64,000 nt of DNA from contig NZ_JAFHKL010000007.1 in NCBI RefSeq assembly GCF_016937655.1, positions 1 to 64,000 on the forward strand, given 5' to 3'. Positions 10,572-18,781 of the stretch are shown piece after piece. Both the position numbers and the translations under genes were made by a program. This stretch comes from Chromobacterium alkanivorans (GTDB lineage: Bacteria > Pseudomonadota > Gammaproteobacteria > Burkholderiales > Chromobacteriaceae). Position 1 is the stretch's first letter. Each line of letters begins with the position of its first letter. The notes below the pieces were generated by a model. It did not search any database and had not been told where the DNA came from. It saw nothing but the letters and a program-made list of their open reading frames with translations.

Positions 10572-11140
10572 GTGGGTATCGCCTGTCGGCTCCTCCCACC
10601 CTACCAATCCGCCTGCCGTAGGGTGGGTCGAGCATAGCGATACCCACGCGGAAAGGCGGCGGGATTGAGCTTTGGGTTTCGATGGCGGGGTTTGGTGGGT
10701 ATCGCCTGCGGCTCCACCCACCCTACCAATACGCCTCACGTAGGGTGGGTGGAGCGTAGCGATGCCCACGCGGACATGTGGCGGGCTTCATCCTTGGGTT
10801 TTGGTGGCGGGGATTGGTGGGTATCGCCGATGGCTCCACCCACCCTACCAATCCGCCTGCCGTAGGGTGGGTGGAGCGTAGCGATACCCGCGCGAACATG
10901 CGGTGGAATCCATCCTTGGGTTTCGATGACGGGGTTTGGTGGGTATCGCCTGTCGGCTCCTCCCACCCTACCAATCCGCCTCACGTAGGGTGGGTGGAGC
11001 GTAGCGATACCCACGCGAACATGCGGTGGAATCCATCCTTGGGTTCCGATGGCGGGGGTTTGGTGGGTATCGCCTATCGGCTCCTCCCACCCTACAAGTC
11101 CCCCTCACGTAGGGTGGGTGGAGCGCAGCGATACCCACCA
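10572..11140. repeat. array of five ~122-bp hairpin repeats
   Basis: The segment GTGGGTATCG recurs at about 10572, 10695, 10817, 10939 and 11063, a period of 122-124 bp. Each unit has a left arm (GTGGGTATCGCC ... CTCCACCCACCCTAC) and a right arm (GTAGGGTGGGTGGAG ... GCGATACCCAC) that pair into a long imperfect hairpin with a CAATCCGCCT-type loop. Hairpins are separated by about 45 bp of less strict repeat (GAACATGCGGTGGAATCCAT). A partial unit precedes the array at about 10541. This is a REP-like palindromic family, not a CRISPR array. No gene is supported in 10411-11147 apart from these repeats. Confidence 0.9.
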
Positions 11141-11147
11141 GCCGAGG

Positions 11148-11597
11148 TCAGCGATTGCGCAGGCGGATGCGGCGGAAGCGCGCTTCCAGATTGAACCGCT
11201 GCCCCAGCGCCAGGTAGATCTGGTGTTGGCTATCGACATGGCGGTAAACCCGGACCCGGTCCGCGCCCAGCAGCATGATGATTTCCAGATAGTTGAAGAA
11301 ACCCATCCACTGGCCGCGTCCATCGCGGTGGTCAAAATCGATGTCGCGCGCCACACGGCTGAGCAGGCCTTTGCCGACGTATTCCCGATTGTCCTTCAGC
11401 CATTGCAGCAGGTGAGCCGCGCATTCGCGGCCGTAGGCGTTGTCGGCGGGGTAGTCCTTGCTGGGCGCGGGCATCTGCCAGTAATGCCGATAGGTACGGC
11501 CGGGGCAGAAGCGAACAAAGGGAAGCAAGGCTTCCTGTTGCTCCAGCGAGTGCAGTTTGTAACGGCGGCGACGGGGAAAGTTTTGAGGATGGTGCAT
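11148..11597 (-). CDS. small protein of unknown family (paralog of the gene at 43567)
   Basis: A 149-residue basic, soluble-looking protein. It shares a clear common core with the product of 43567-43995: RRRYK near the N-terminus, then ALLPFVxFxPGRTYxHYWQ, REyAAHLLQWLKDN, VGxGLLxRxARDIDF, and GxWxxFFNxLE followed by HVDxQH. I know no function for this family and see no catalytic signature. I chose the start at 11597 because AGGAGA lies 7 nt upstream; the open frame extends further but without a ribosome binding site. Its stop codon is only 8 bp from the hairpin repeat array. Confidence 0.7.
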   Translation of the reverse strand: MHHPQNFPRRRRYKLHSLEQQEALLPFVRFCPGRTYRHYWQMPAPSKDYPADNAYGRECAAHLLQWLKDNREYVGKGLLSRVARDIDFDHRDGRGQWMGFFNYLEIIMLLGADRVRVYRHVDSQHQIYLALGQRFNLEARFRRIRLRNR

Positions 11598-12127
11598 GGT
11601 GTTTCTCCTGTAATGACACAAGATGAAGCACCTGATCCCAAGTCGGAGGGAGCAGGATTGGCGTCTAAACAAATCAAATCGTTAACAGTGCAGGCTCAAA
11701 GCCCACCATGCACCTACCGAATAGCGTGGCCATGGAGAAATGACGAATATATGCGCGGAGGCTTATATTTGAGTTTGTTAACGAGACGCCAATCCCGTGT
11801 GCCGCATGTGGGCGGCAACCTGAGGATTGTTGCCGAGGGTGGGTTTTGGGTCAAGGTGGAGTGGTTGGTGTTGCTTGGTGTGTGGGTTTTGTATCCGCTG
11901 CGCGGATGATGATTTAGGACCGATTCCGCTAGATAACCAAGAAGGGACCAGGGGCGCATCGTATTCGTGGCTTATTCTTGGTTTTCTTTAGATATCCACA
12001 GAAAAGAGCTGTGGAGCTAAGTTACCCACAGAAATGACCCACTCCGCGAAACCACCCTCTTATTCAAAAAAGACCACCTCGTGTAGCGCCCAGGTGTCCC
12101 CTCGGGACGCGCCGGAGAAAAAGGGGG
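11598..12127. other. intergenic region with a partial structured repeat
   Basis: No supported gene. The segment is lower in G+C than its neighbours and holds the partial minus-strand copy of the structured repeat at 11889-11930. Open frames crossing it have no domain or ribosome binding site. Confidence 0.5.
11889..11930 (-). repeat. partial copy of the structured dispersed repeat
   Basis: The sequence TTGTATCCGCTGCGCGGATG and the following bases through TTCCGCT match, in inverted orientation, the conserved end of the full copies at 12307-12329 and 17118-17140 and continue into the adjacent hairpin. It stops there, so the element is truncated. Confidence 0.75.
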
Positions 12128-12329
12128 CTGCAAGGTTTTAAGCGGCTGCTTTGTTTGAGCGATTTGACGCTAGCAAATCGCGAGTTCAGCCGCGCCTTGC
12201 AGGCCTCTTTTTCTTCGGGGTTTCGCGTCCTGGGGGACGAGAGGGGATGGAAGGGGGCGGCGGCCCGCCCCCTCCCCGTTCGCCGCGCGGAAAGCGGCAC
12301 CAAAAACATCATCCGCGCAGCGGATTCAA
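12128..12329 (+). repeat. structured dispersed repeat, copy A
   Basis: Outer stem 12128-12135 (CTGCAAGG) pairs with 12195-12202 (CCTTGCAG). A second stem GCGGCTG (12142-12148) pairs with CAGCCGC (12187-12193). An inner stem GCGATTTG (12159-12166) pairs with CAAATCGC (12174-12181) around the loop ACGCTAG. A third hairpin AGGGGGCGG / CCGCCCCCT lies at 12252-12273. The element ends with ATCCGC GCA GCGGAT (12310-12325). The same arrangement with different stem bases is found at 16926-17140. Confidence 0.8.
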
Positions 12330-12470
12330 ATTCCCTCACACCAGGCAACACTTCCTATCCGGGGCAGAATGCGACACCTAAACCTCCCCCCCACAACAAA
12401 TGCAAAAAGGCGAAAACCCCAACCGAGGTTTCCGCCCTGCGACAACATCCGTTCCAACAAACCCTTGGCG

Positions 12471-13751
12471 CTAGGACCCCGCGCCCTGCCGCGCCGGCTC
12501 CCCGGCCGCCTCCGCCTCGGCGGCCGCGCCGCCGGCCAAACGCCGCAAAGACCCAAACCCCGCGCACATCGCCAGGCTGGCCGCAGCCGCGGCCGCGCCG
12601 AACCAACCCACCGCCGTCAACGGCGCCAAGGCCCGCGCCAGCGCGCCCAGGCCCAGGGCGCCCAGGCCGTCGCCCACCACGTCTTGCGCCGTCCACAGGC
12701 TGTTCACCCGGCCCAGCAAGTGGTCCGGCGTATTGCCCTGCACCAGCGTGAACTGCAACAAGGACGCGATCGAACCGAAATAGCCCAGCAAGGACAAGGC
12801 CAGCAGGCCGTAAGCCAGATGATGGACCAGGCCCAAAGAAGCGATGCTCAGCGACGAAGCCAGCACGCAGCTCAACATCACCGCGCCGGGACGGCTCAAA
12901 CCACCCACCCAGCCGCTGGTGAAGGCGCCTATCATCGCGCCCAGCGGCACCGCCGAATACATCAGGCCCACCTCGAAAGCGCCGCCGCCGTAGCCGTCCT
13001 CCGCCAGCGACGGATACAACACTCGCACCGCGCTGAGCAGGGTTTGCAGCGTGCCCACCGCCACCACCGCGCCCACCACCTTGTTGCGCCACAGGAACTC
13101 GAAGCCCTCCAGCAAGGAACGCAGCGGATGCGCCGGCTCCCCGCCCTGCGGCTTCAAGGACGGCAAACGCGTCAGCGGGATCAAGGTGGCCAGGGTGCCG
13201 ACGCCGGCCAGCAGGTAGTTCCAGTTCACCCCGGCCGCGGCGATGATCATGCCGCCCAGCAGGGGCGACAGCACGCCGCCGATGCGCATGGTCAGCATGC
13301 TCAGCGCGCCGGCGGCCGGCAGGTTTTCACGGCCGACGATCACCGGGATCGACGCCATCAGCGAGGTGATGCCGATGCCGCTGAAAAAGCCGTCCCAGGC
13401 CGACACCACGTACAGCGCCAGCACCGAGGGGTTGGTCATGAAGCCGTTGAGCGCCAGCGCCAGAAAGCCCAGGCCGCACAGCGAGCGGCCCAGCAGAATC
13501 AGCCGGCGGCGGTCCATGCGGTCCGCCAGCACGCCGCCGCACATCAGGCCGGCGAACATGCCGACGCCGTCCAGCGCCATCGCGGCGCCCACTTGCAGCG
13601 TGGAGCCGGTGAGCTGATGGATTTGCACCGGCACCGCCACCATCAGGATGCCGAAGGCGAACACCGAGATCATACGGGCGATGAAGATGGAGCGGAAATG
13701 CGGGTTGAGCCTGAGCAGGCTGAAATCAACGAAGATAGGCGACTTTTTCAT
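12471..13751 (-). CDS. entS: EntS-like siderophore exporter (MFS)
   Basis: A 426-residue, 12-segment MFS protein resembling the enterobactin exporter EntS of E. coli along its length. Shared features include FRSIFIARMISV near the N-terminus, MFAGLMCGGVLADRMDRR (segment 2-3 loop), SAWDGFFSGIG, AVRVLYPSLA and LLGRVNSLWTAQDV in the second half. It should export a catecholate siderophore across the inner membrane. It is divergent from the fepDGC genes and shares with them a Fur box region at 13892-13910. Siderophore biosynthesis genes are not in this window. Confidence 0.85.
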   Translation of the reverse strand: MKKSPIFVDFSLLRLNPHFRSIFIARMISVFAFGILMVAVPVQIHQLTGSTLQVGAAMALDGVGMFAGLMCGGVLADRMDRRRLILLGRSLCGLGFLALALNGFMTNPSVLALYVVSAWDGFFSGIGITSLMASIPVIVGRENLPAAGALSMLTMRIGGVLSPLLGGMIIAAAGVNWNYLLAGVGTLATLIPLTRLPSLKPQGGEPAHPLRSLLEGFEFLWRNKVVGAVVAVGTLQTLLSAVRVLYPSLAEDGYGGGAFEVGLMYSAVPLGAMIGAFTSGWVGGLSRPGAVMLSCVLASSLSIASLGLVHHLAYGLLALSLLGYFGSIASLLQFTLVQGNTPDHLLGRVNSLWTAQDVVGDGLGALGLGALARALAPLTAVGWFGAAAAAASLAMCAGFGSLRRLAGGAAAEAEAAGEPARQGAGS

Positions 13752-13891
13752 GACAAAGTTTTATCTCGACAGGGGTGGAGGCCGCTTGGCATGCGCCGGC
13801 GCGCCCGGCGGACGGCGCGGTTTGCTGCCCGCGCACGCCCGGCAAGATGGTGTTCCGTTATGGATGCCGCATGGTAACATCAGCAGTCTGT

Positions 13892-13910
13892 ATTAGGAAT
13901 CATTTGCATT
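13892..13910. promoter_or_regulatory. Fur box between entS and fepD
   Basis: ATTAGGAATCATTTGCATT fits the Fur consensus and lies a few bases upstream of fepD in the divergent promoter with entS. Iron repression of both directions is inferred. Confidence 0.7.
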
Positions 13911-13915
13911 TGATC

Positions 13916-14953
13916 ATGTCAATCAGCCCCGCCTCGGCCCTGCCCGCGCCCAAGGCGCCGCCAAGCCGCCGCCTGACCCTGTTGCTGTGCTGCCTGGCCG
14001 CGCTGGCGGCCATTGCCTTGTTGAGCCTGATGCTGGGCGCGAAACCAATTCCGGCCGCCGTCGTCTGGCGCAGCCTGTTGCACGGCGGCGGCGATCCGGA
14101 CAGCGTGATCGTGCTGCAAGGCCGCTTGCCGCGCACCTTGCTGGGCCTGCTGGCCGGCGCGGCGCTGGGCCTGTCCGGCGCGCTGATCCAGGCGCTGTCG
14201 CGCAACCCGCTGGCGGACCCCGGCGTGCTGGGCGTCAACGCCGGCGCCAGCTTCGCCATGGTGCTGGGCGTGGCGGCCTGGGGCGTGGACAGCCAGCTGG
14301 GTTACCTGGGCTGCGCCGCCGCCGGGGCGCTGGGCGCCACCTTGCTGGTGTACGCGGTGGGCGCGCGCGGCCGGCGCATGGACCCGCTGCGCTTCGTGCT
14401 GGCCGGCGTGGCCGTCAGCGCGGTGCTGATGGGCTTGTCCACCGCCATCACCCTGCTGGACCCGCTGGCCTTCAACCAGCTGCGCTACTGGAACGCCGGC
14501 ACGCTGGACGTGCGCAGCATGACGCCGGTGGCGCTGGTGGCCCCGGTGATCGCCGCCGGCGGCCTGCTGGCGCTGCTGCTGGCGCGGCCTCTGAACACCC
14601 TGGGCATGGGCAGCGATCTGGCGGTGAGCCTGGGCGGACGTCCGCTGCTGATCCAGGCCGGCGCGGTGCTGGCCATCACCCTGCTGTGCGGCGCCAGCAC
14701 CGCCGTGGCCGGCCCCATCGCCTTCATCGGCCTGATGATTCCCCATCTGGCCCGTTGGCTGGGCGGCGCCGATCTGCGCTGGACCCTGCCTTTCACCCTG
14801 CTGCTGGCCCCCATCCTGTTGCTGAGCTCGGACATCGTCGGCCGGCTGCTGACGCCGGGCGAGCTGCGGGTCTCCATCGTCACCGCCTTCATCGGCGCGC
14901 CGGCCCTGATCTGGCTGGCCCGCCGCCACGCCGCGCCCGGAGGCCGCTCGTGA
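13916..14953 (+). CDS. fepD: ferri-siderophore ABC transporter permease (FepD-like)
   Basis: A 345-residue FecCD family permease with about ten membrane segments. Recognisable motifs are QGRLPRTLLGLLAGAALGLSGALIQ near residue 60-85 (given here as RLPRTLLGLLAGAALGLSGA), RNPLADPGVLGVNAGA and GPIAFIGLMIPHLAR near the C-terminus, the last being the site that docks the ATPase. I chose the ATG at 13916, which follows the Fur box directly; the frame extends upstream but that part overlaps the promoter. The stop overlaps the GTG start of the next permease (GTGA). Confidence 0.92.
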   Translation: MSISPASALPAPKAPPSRRLTLLLCCLAALAAIALLSLMLGAKPIPAAVVWRSLLHGGGDPDSVIVLQGRLPRTLLGLLAGAALGLSGALIQALSRNPLADPGVLGVNAGASFAMVLGVAAWGVDSQLGYLGCAAAGALGATLLVYAVGARGRRMDPLRFVLAGVAVSAVLMGLSTAITLLDPLAFNQLRYWNAGTLDVRSMTPVALVAPVIAAGGLLALLLARPLNTLGMGSDLAVSLGGRPLLIQAGAVLAITLLCGASTAVAGPIAFIGLMIPHLARWLGGADLRWTLPFTLLLAPILLLSSDIVGRLLTPGELRVSIVTAFIGAPALIWLARRHAAPGGRS

Positions 14954-15993
14954 AGCCGGCGGTGTTGCGCTGGGGCAGCCCGGACGGCCGCTGCAACGGC
15001 CGGCTGGCGCTGAGCGGGCTGTGGACCTGTTTGCTGCTGGCCGCCGCCTGCGCGGCGCTGGCGGCGATGAGTTTGCGCGCCGGCGCCTTGCCCATGAGCC
15101 TGGAACAAGTGTGGCAGGCCTTGCAGGGCCAGGGCGGCCGGCTGGAGGTGGCGGTGGTGCAGCAATGGCGGCTGCCGCGGGTGCTGATGGCCTTGGTGGT
15201 GGGCGCGGCCTTGGGCATGAGCGGGGCGATTTTCCAGTCCTTGATCCGCAACCCGCTGGGCAGCCCGGACGTGGTGGGCTTCAACACCGGCGCCTATACC
15301 GGCGCGCTGGTGGTGATCACCCTGTTCAACGGCGGCCATTTCCAGATCGCCGGCGGCGCGCTGGCCGGCGGCCTGCTGTCCGCCACCCTGGTCTATCTGC
15401 TGGCCTGGCGGCAAGGCGCGCACGGCTTCCGCCTGATCATCGTCGGCATCGCCGTCAGCGCCATGTTGAGCGCGCTCAATCACTGGCTGCTGATCAACGC
15501 CAGCCTGGAGGCGGCGATGAGCGCGGCCACCTGGGGCGCGGGCACGCTCAACGGCATGACCTGGAGCAAGGGCCTGCCGTCCGCGCTGTGCTGCCTGCTG
15601 GCGATGGCGGCGGCGCTGACGCTGCAGCGGCGCATGCGGCTGCTGGAGATGGGCGACGACTGCGCCAGCGCGCTGGGCGTGCCGGCGGAGCGCACCCGGC
15701 TGTGGCTGATGGGCCTGGGGGTGGCGCTGATCGCCTCCGCCACCGCCGCGGCCGGGCCGATTTCCTTTATCGCGCTGGCCGCGCCGCAGATCGCGCAGCG
15801 GCTGCAGCGCACCCAGGCCACCAGCCCGCTGACCGCGGCCTGGACCGGCGCCTTACTGTTGCTGGCCGCGGACTACGGCGCCCAGCAGCTGTTCTATCCT
15901 CGCCAGCTGCCGGTGGGCGTGGTCACCATCTGCATCGGCGGCCTGTATCTGCTGTGGCTGTTGCTGCGTCAAACCGGAGCCCGAAAACCGTGA
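14950..15993 (+). CDS. fepG: ferri-siderophore ABC transporter permease (FepG-like)
   Basis: A 347-residue second FecCD-type permease that pairs with FepD to form the inner-membrane channel. Motifs include RLPRVLMALVVGAALGMSGA, RNPLGSPDVVGFNTGAY and GPISFIALAAPQIAQRL. The start is a GTG at 14950 overlapping the fepD stop, which indicates translational coupling; no better ATG is available before the first membrane segment. The stop overlaps the GTG start of fepC in the same way. Confidence 0.92.
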   Translation: MKPAVLRWGSPDGRCNGRLALSGLWTCLLLAAACAALAAMSLRAGALPMSLEQVWQALQGQGGRLEVAVVQQWRLPRVLMALVVGAALGMSGAIFQSLIRNPLGSPDVVGFNTGAYTGALVVITLFNGGHFQIAGGALAGGLLSATLVYLLAWRQGAHGFRLIIVGIAVSAMLSALNHWLLINASLEAAMSAATWGAGTLNGMTWSKGLPSALCCLLAMAAALTLQRRMRLLEMGDDCASALGVPAERTRLWLMGLGVALIASATAAAGPISFIALAAPQIAQRLQRTQATSPLTAAWTGALLLLAADYGAQQLFYPRQLPVGVVTICIGGLYLLWLLLRQTGARKP

Positions 15994-16820
15994 CTTCCCT
16001 GAATTTGAAACTGGACGCCGCGCCGGCGGCCGGCGCGCAGCCGCCGCGGCTGCGCGGCGAGGGCCTGCGGCTGGGCTACCGCCAGCGCACGATTTGCGAA
16101 CAGCTGGACGTGCGGATTCCCGATGGTTCCTTCAGCGTGATCATCGGCCCCAACGGCTGCGGCAAGTCCACGCTGTTGCGCAGCCTGAGCCGGCTGTTGA
16201 AGCCGCTGGCCGGCCAGGTGTGCCTGGACGGCCGCGACATTCACAGCTTCCCGGCCAAGGCGGTGGCGCGGCAGCTGGGCCTGCTGCCGCAAAGCGCGGT
16301 GGCGCCGGACGGCATCGCCGTGGCGGACCTGGTGGCGCGCGGCCGCTATCCGCATCAGAGCCTGTTGCGGCAATGGAGCCGGGAGGACGAGGAGGCGGTG
16401 AGCCAGGCGCTGGCGGCCACCGGCACCGACGCGCTGGCGGACAGGCTGGTGGACGAGCTGTCCGGCGGCCAGCGCCAGCGGGTGTGGGTGGCGATGGCGC
16501 TGGCGCAGCAGACGCCGCTGCTGTTGCTGGACGAGCCGACCACTTATCTGGACATCGCGCATCAGATCGAGCTGCTGGAGCTGTTCCGCCGCTTGAACCG
16601 CGACGGCGGCCGCACGCTGGTGGCGGTGCTGCACGACATCAACCACGCTTGCCGTTACGCCAGCCATCTGATCGCGATGCGCGACGGCCGCATCGTGGCC
16701 GAGGGCGCGCCGCGCGACATCGTCACCTCGGATTTGATTGAGCAGGTGTTCGGTCTGAGCTGCCTGATCATCGACGATCCGGTCAGCCATACGCCGATGG
16801 TGATTCCGCGCGGGGGCTGA
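15990..16820 (+). CDS. fepC: ferri-siderophore ABC transporter ATP-binding protein (FepC-like)
   Basis: A 276-residue ABC ATPase. Walker A is IIGPNGCGKSTLLRSL, the signature is ELSGGQRQRVWVAMAL, Walker B is LLLLDEPTTYLDI, and the H-loop is VLHDINHACRYA. These are typical of the iron-siderophore importer subfamily. The start is GTG at 15990 with GGAG about 9 nt upstream, overlapping the fepG stop. Together with FepD and FepG it imports ferri-catecholate from the periplasm. The periplasmic binding protein (FepB) is not in this window. Confidence 0.93.
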   Translation: MTSLNLKLDAAPAAGAQPPRLRGEGLRLGYRQRTICEQLDVRIPDGSFSVIIGPNGCGKSTLLRSLSRLLKPLAGQVCLDGRDIHSFPAKAVARQLGLLPQSAVAPDGIAVADLVARGRYPHQSLLRQWSREDEEAVSQALAATGTDALADRLVDELSGGQRQRVWVAMALAQQTPLLLLDEPTTYLDIAHQIELLELFRRLNRDGGRTLVAVLHDINHACRYASHLIAMRDGRIVAEGAPRDIVTSDLIEQVFGLSCLIIDDPVSHTPMVIPRGG

Positions 16821-16925
16821 GCGCCTGTTCACGCGCTTTTGCCCATGTGTCGAAACATTGTTAGGCACTCAAGAAACCACGTATCCGACGTGCCCTAACT
16901 CCCTTCAAGCCTGCCGTCGGGTGGC

Positions 16926-17140
16926 AGGCCCGAGGTTTTAAGCGGCTGCCTGTTCGAGCAGCGCGACGTTAGCGCGCTGCGAGTTCAGCCGCGCCTCGGG
17001 CCTGACGGGACCCGGCGGGAAGCCGCAGGCCAGGCTTGCAGGGCGGCCTTTAGGGTAAAGGGAGATTTGGCCGCGCAAATCTCCCTTTCCGTTTGCCGGG
17101 CGGAACCGGCCCTTAATCATCATCCGCGCAGCGGATTCAA
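16926..17140 (+). repeat. structured dispersed repeat, copy B
   Basis: Outer stem AGGCCCGAGG (16926-16935) pairs perfectly with CCTCGGGCCT (16994-17003). Second stem GCGGCTG (16942-16948) pairs with CAGCCGC (16986-16992). Inner stem GCAGCGC (16958-16964) pairs with GCGCTGC (16974-16980) around a GACGTTAGC loop. A 13-bp perfect hairpin AAAGGGAGATTTG / CAAATCTCCCTTT spans 17057-17088. The element ends with the hairpin ATCCGC GCA GCGGAT. Stems differ from copy A in a compensatory way while loops match. It fills most of the 383-bp gap between fepC and fes. Confidence 0.8.
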
Positions 17141-17203
17141 CTTGGGTAATGGCTGTTGCCTGAAATTATCGCCAACAGCCCCAAGCCCTGCCGCCAAGCA
17201 AAC

Positions 17204-18541
17204 TCAATCCTCCGCCGGCTCCCGCCACAGCCAGGCCAGCCCGTCCAGCAGGCCGCCGCGCCAGCACAGCCAGTCGTGGCCGCCTTCGAACTCCTGGTAG
17301 CGCACGCTGTGGCCGGCGCGCTCCAAGGCCGCGCGCTGGCTGGCGTTGACGTCCAGCATCACTTCTTCGCGGCTGCCCACTTCCTGATAGACCCGCAGCC
17401 GCCCCGGCGGCAATTCGCCGGCCTCCAGTTGCTCGGTCAGCCGGCCGCGGCTGCCGGGCAGCCGTCGTTCGCTGACGGCGCGCGCGCGTTCATGCAGTTC
17501 CACATAGGGCCACCAGAAGGAGCCGGACTGGCTGAGCACGCAGCCGAAGCGCTCCGGCCAGCGCAGGCCGGCGAACATCGCCGCCAGGCCGCCGTAGCTC
17601 TGCCCCGCCACCGCGGTGCGCGCCGGCCGCGCGCTGAACGGCGCGACGCGCTCCGCCTGCGGCAGCAGCTCCTGTTGCAGCGCCAGCCAGAAATCGGCGT
17701 TGCAGGGCAGGTCCTGCTCCCGATGCCGGTTGTCGATGACGTCCACCAACAGGTAAACCGCCGGCGGCAGCCGGCCGCGCCGGGTGTCCGCGTCCAGCGC
17801 GGCGAACACCGGCATGCGTTCGGCCCAGTGCTGGCCGTCCAGCAGAATGGCCAGCGGCCGCTCGCCTCGCTCCTTGGCCGGCAACGCGCCGGTGTGGTAG
17901 ATCCAGACCCGGCGCGACTTGCCCAGCCGCGCGCTGTCCCAATGGATCAAGCTCAGCCGCGCCGGGTCCGCGCCCTGGCGGCGCAGGTCCCAGGCTTGCC
18001 AGGCATGCTGGTCCGGCGCCGCGTCCAGGTGCAGCGCGGACAAGGGCGCGCCCCAGCTGCTGACATAGCCGGCGCGGGGGTTGAGCGGGTCCGCCGCCGC
18101 CCGGCTCATGATGTCCAGCCACCATTGGCGGTGGCGCAGCCGGCTGGCGCGCGCGTCGGCGTCCGGCGCCGGCGGGGCCTGCTCGGCGGTAACCGGAATA
18201 TAGGCGTAGCTGCCGCGCCAGTTGGCCGGCAGCTCGGTCTGCCACCACCAGACGTCGGTGTCGCCCAGCCGGCTCAGCGACTGCGGCTGGGCGCGATGGT
18301 GATCGGTGACGGAATTGACGTCCACGTAGACGCGGGCCAGCGGAGAACGGGCGGCGGAGCCGTGGGGATCCCGCCAGAGGAAGGTCACGCATACGCCGCC
18401 GTCCGGCAGCCGCTCAGTCAGCGGCGCGCCCACGGTGGCCAGCCGCTCCCACCAGGCCGGCTGGCCCGCCTCGGGGTGTTGCAGGCAAGCCGCACTGCGC
18501 GCAGCCTGTTGATTCCACGCCGTTTCTTCCATTGTCTGCAT
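17204..18541 (-). CDS. fes: enterobactin/ferri-catecholate esterase (Fes-like)
   Basis: A 445-residue cytoplasmic esterase that would hydrolyse the imported ferri-siderophore to release iron. The C-terminal alpha/beta-hydrolase half carries the nucleophile Ser315 in VAGQSYGGLAAM and the catalytic His422 in FEGGHDWLCWR; the N-terminal half is the beta-sandwich cap seen in Fes. I chose the Met at 18541 because AGGAAA lies 7 nt upstream; the open frame reaches 18622 but that part overlaps the Fur box at 18605-18623. It is divergent from the receptor gene, sharing its promoter region. Confidence 0.92.
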   Translation of the reverse strand: MQTMEETAWNQQAARSAACLQHPEAGQPAWWERLATVGAPLTERLPDGGVCVTFLWRDPHGSAARSPLARVYVDVNSVTDHHRAQPQSLSRLGDTDVWWWQTELPANWRGSYAYIPVTAEQAPPAPDADARASRLRHRQWWLDIMSRAAADPLNPRAGYVSSWGAPLSALHLDAAPDQHAWQAWDLRRQGADPARLSLIHWDSARLGKSRRVWIYHTGALPAKERGERPLAILLDGQHWAERMPVFAALDADTRRGRLPPAVYLLVDVIDNRHREQDLPCNADFWLALQQELLPQAERVAPFSARPARTAVAGQSYGGLAAMFAGLRWPERFGCVLSQSGSFWWPYVELHERARAVSERRLPGSRGRLTEQLEAGELPPGRLRVYQEVGSREEVMLDVNASQRAALERAGHSVRYQEFEGGHDWLCWRGGLLDGLAWLWREPAED

Positions 18542-18604
18542 CTTGTTTCCTGGCGTTTCCCGCGATGCTTTGCAAGAATTTCTGCACCTTATTTGCATAA
18601 TGCG

Positions 18605-18623
18605 AATGAGAAATACTATCATT
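18605..18623. promoter_or_regulatory. Fur box between fes and the siderophore receptor
   Basis: AATGAGAAATACTATCATT matches the Fur consensus well and lies in the divergent promoter of fes and the TonB-dependent receptor gene. Confidence 0.75.
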
Positions 18624-18781
18624 TGACCTTGGTGATCGCAACGACCCGCACCGGGCCGGCCGCGCTCCTCGTTCCCCTCGCCGCAGTAGCCAACGATTCC
18701 TCGTCAGCCAGACGACGCCGCCGAACTTCAGAAACGCGCCGATCTTGAGTCACGCACAAAAAAAACAGGAATCGCAGAACG

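Noticed and set aside
10572-11140. CRISPR array
   Set aside because: The period is about 122 bp, both 'repeat' and 'spacer' parts are conserved, and each unit is a large palindrome; there are no unique spacers and no cas genes.
11148-11597. REP-associated tyrosine (Y1) transposase
   Set aside because: The location next to hairpin repeats suggested it, but the protein has no HUH motif or catalytic Tyr context of that family.
11049-11909. 286-codon plus-strand frame across the repeat array and the 11148 gene
   Set aside because: It begins within hairpin repeats and runs antisense to a gene that has a paralog and a good ribosome binding site.
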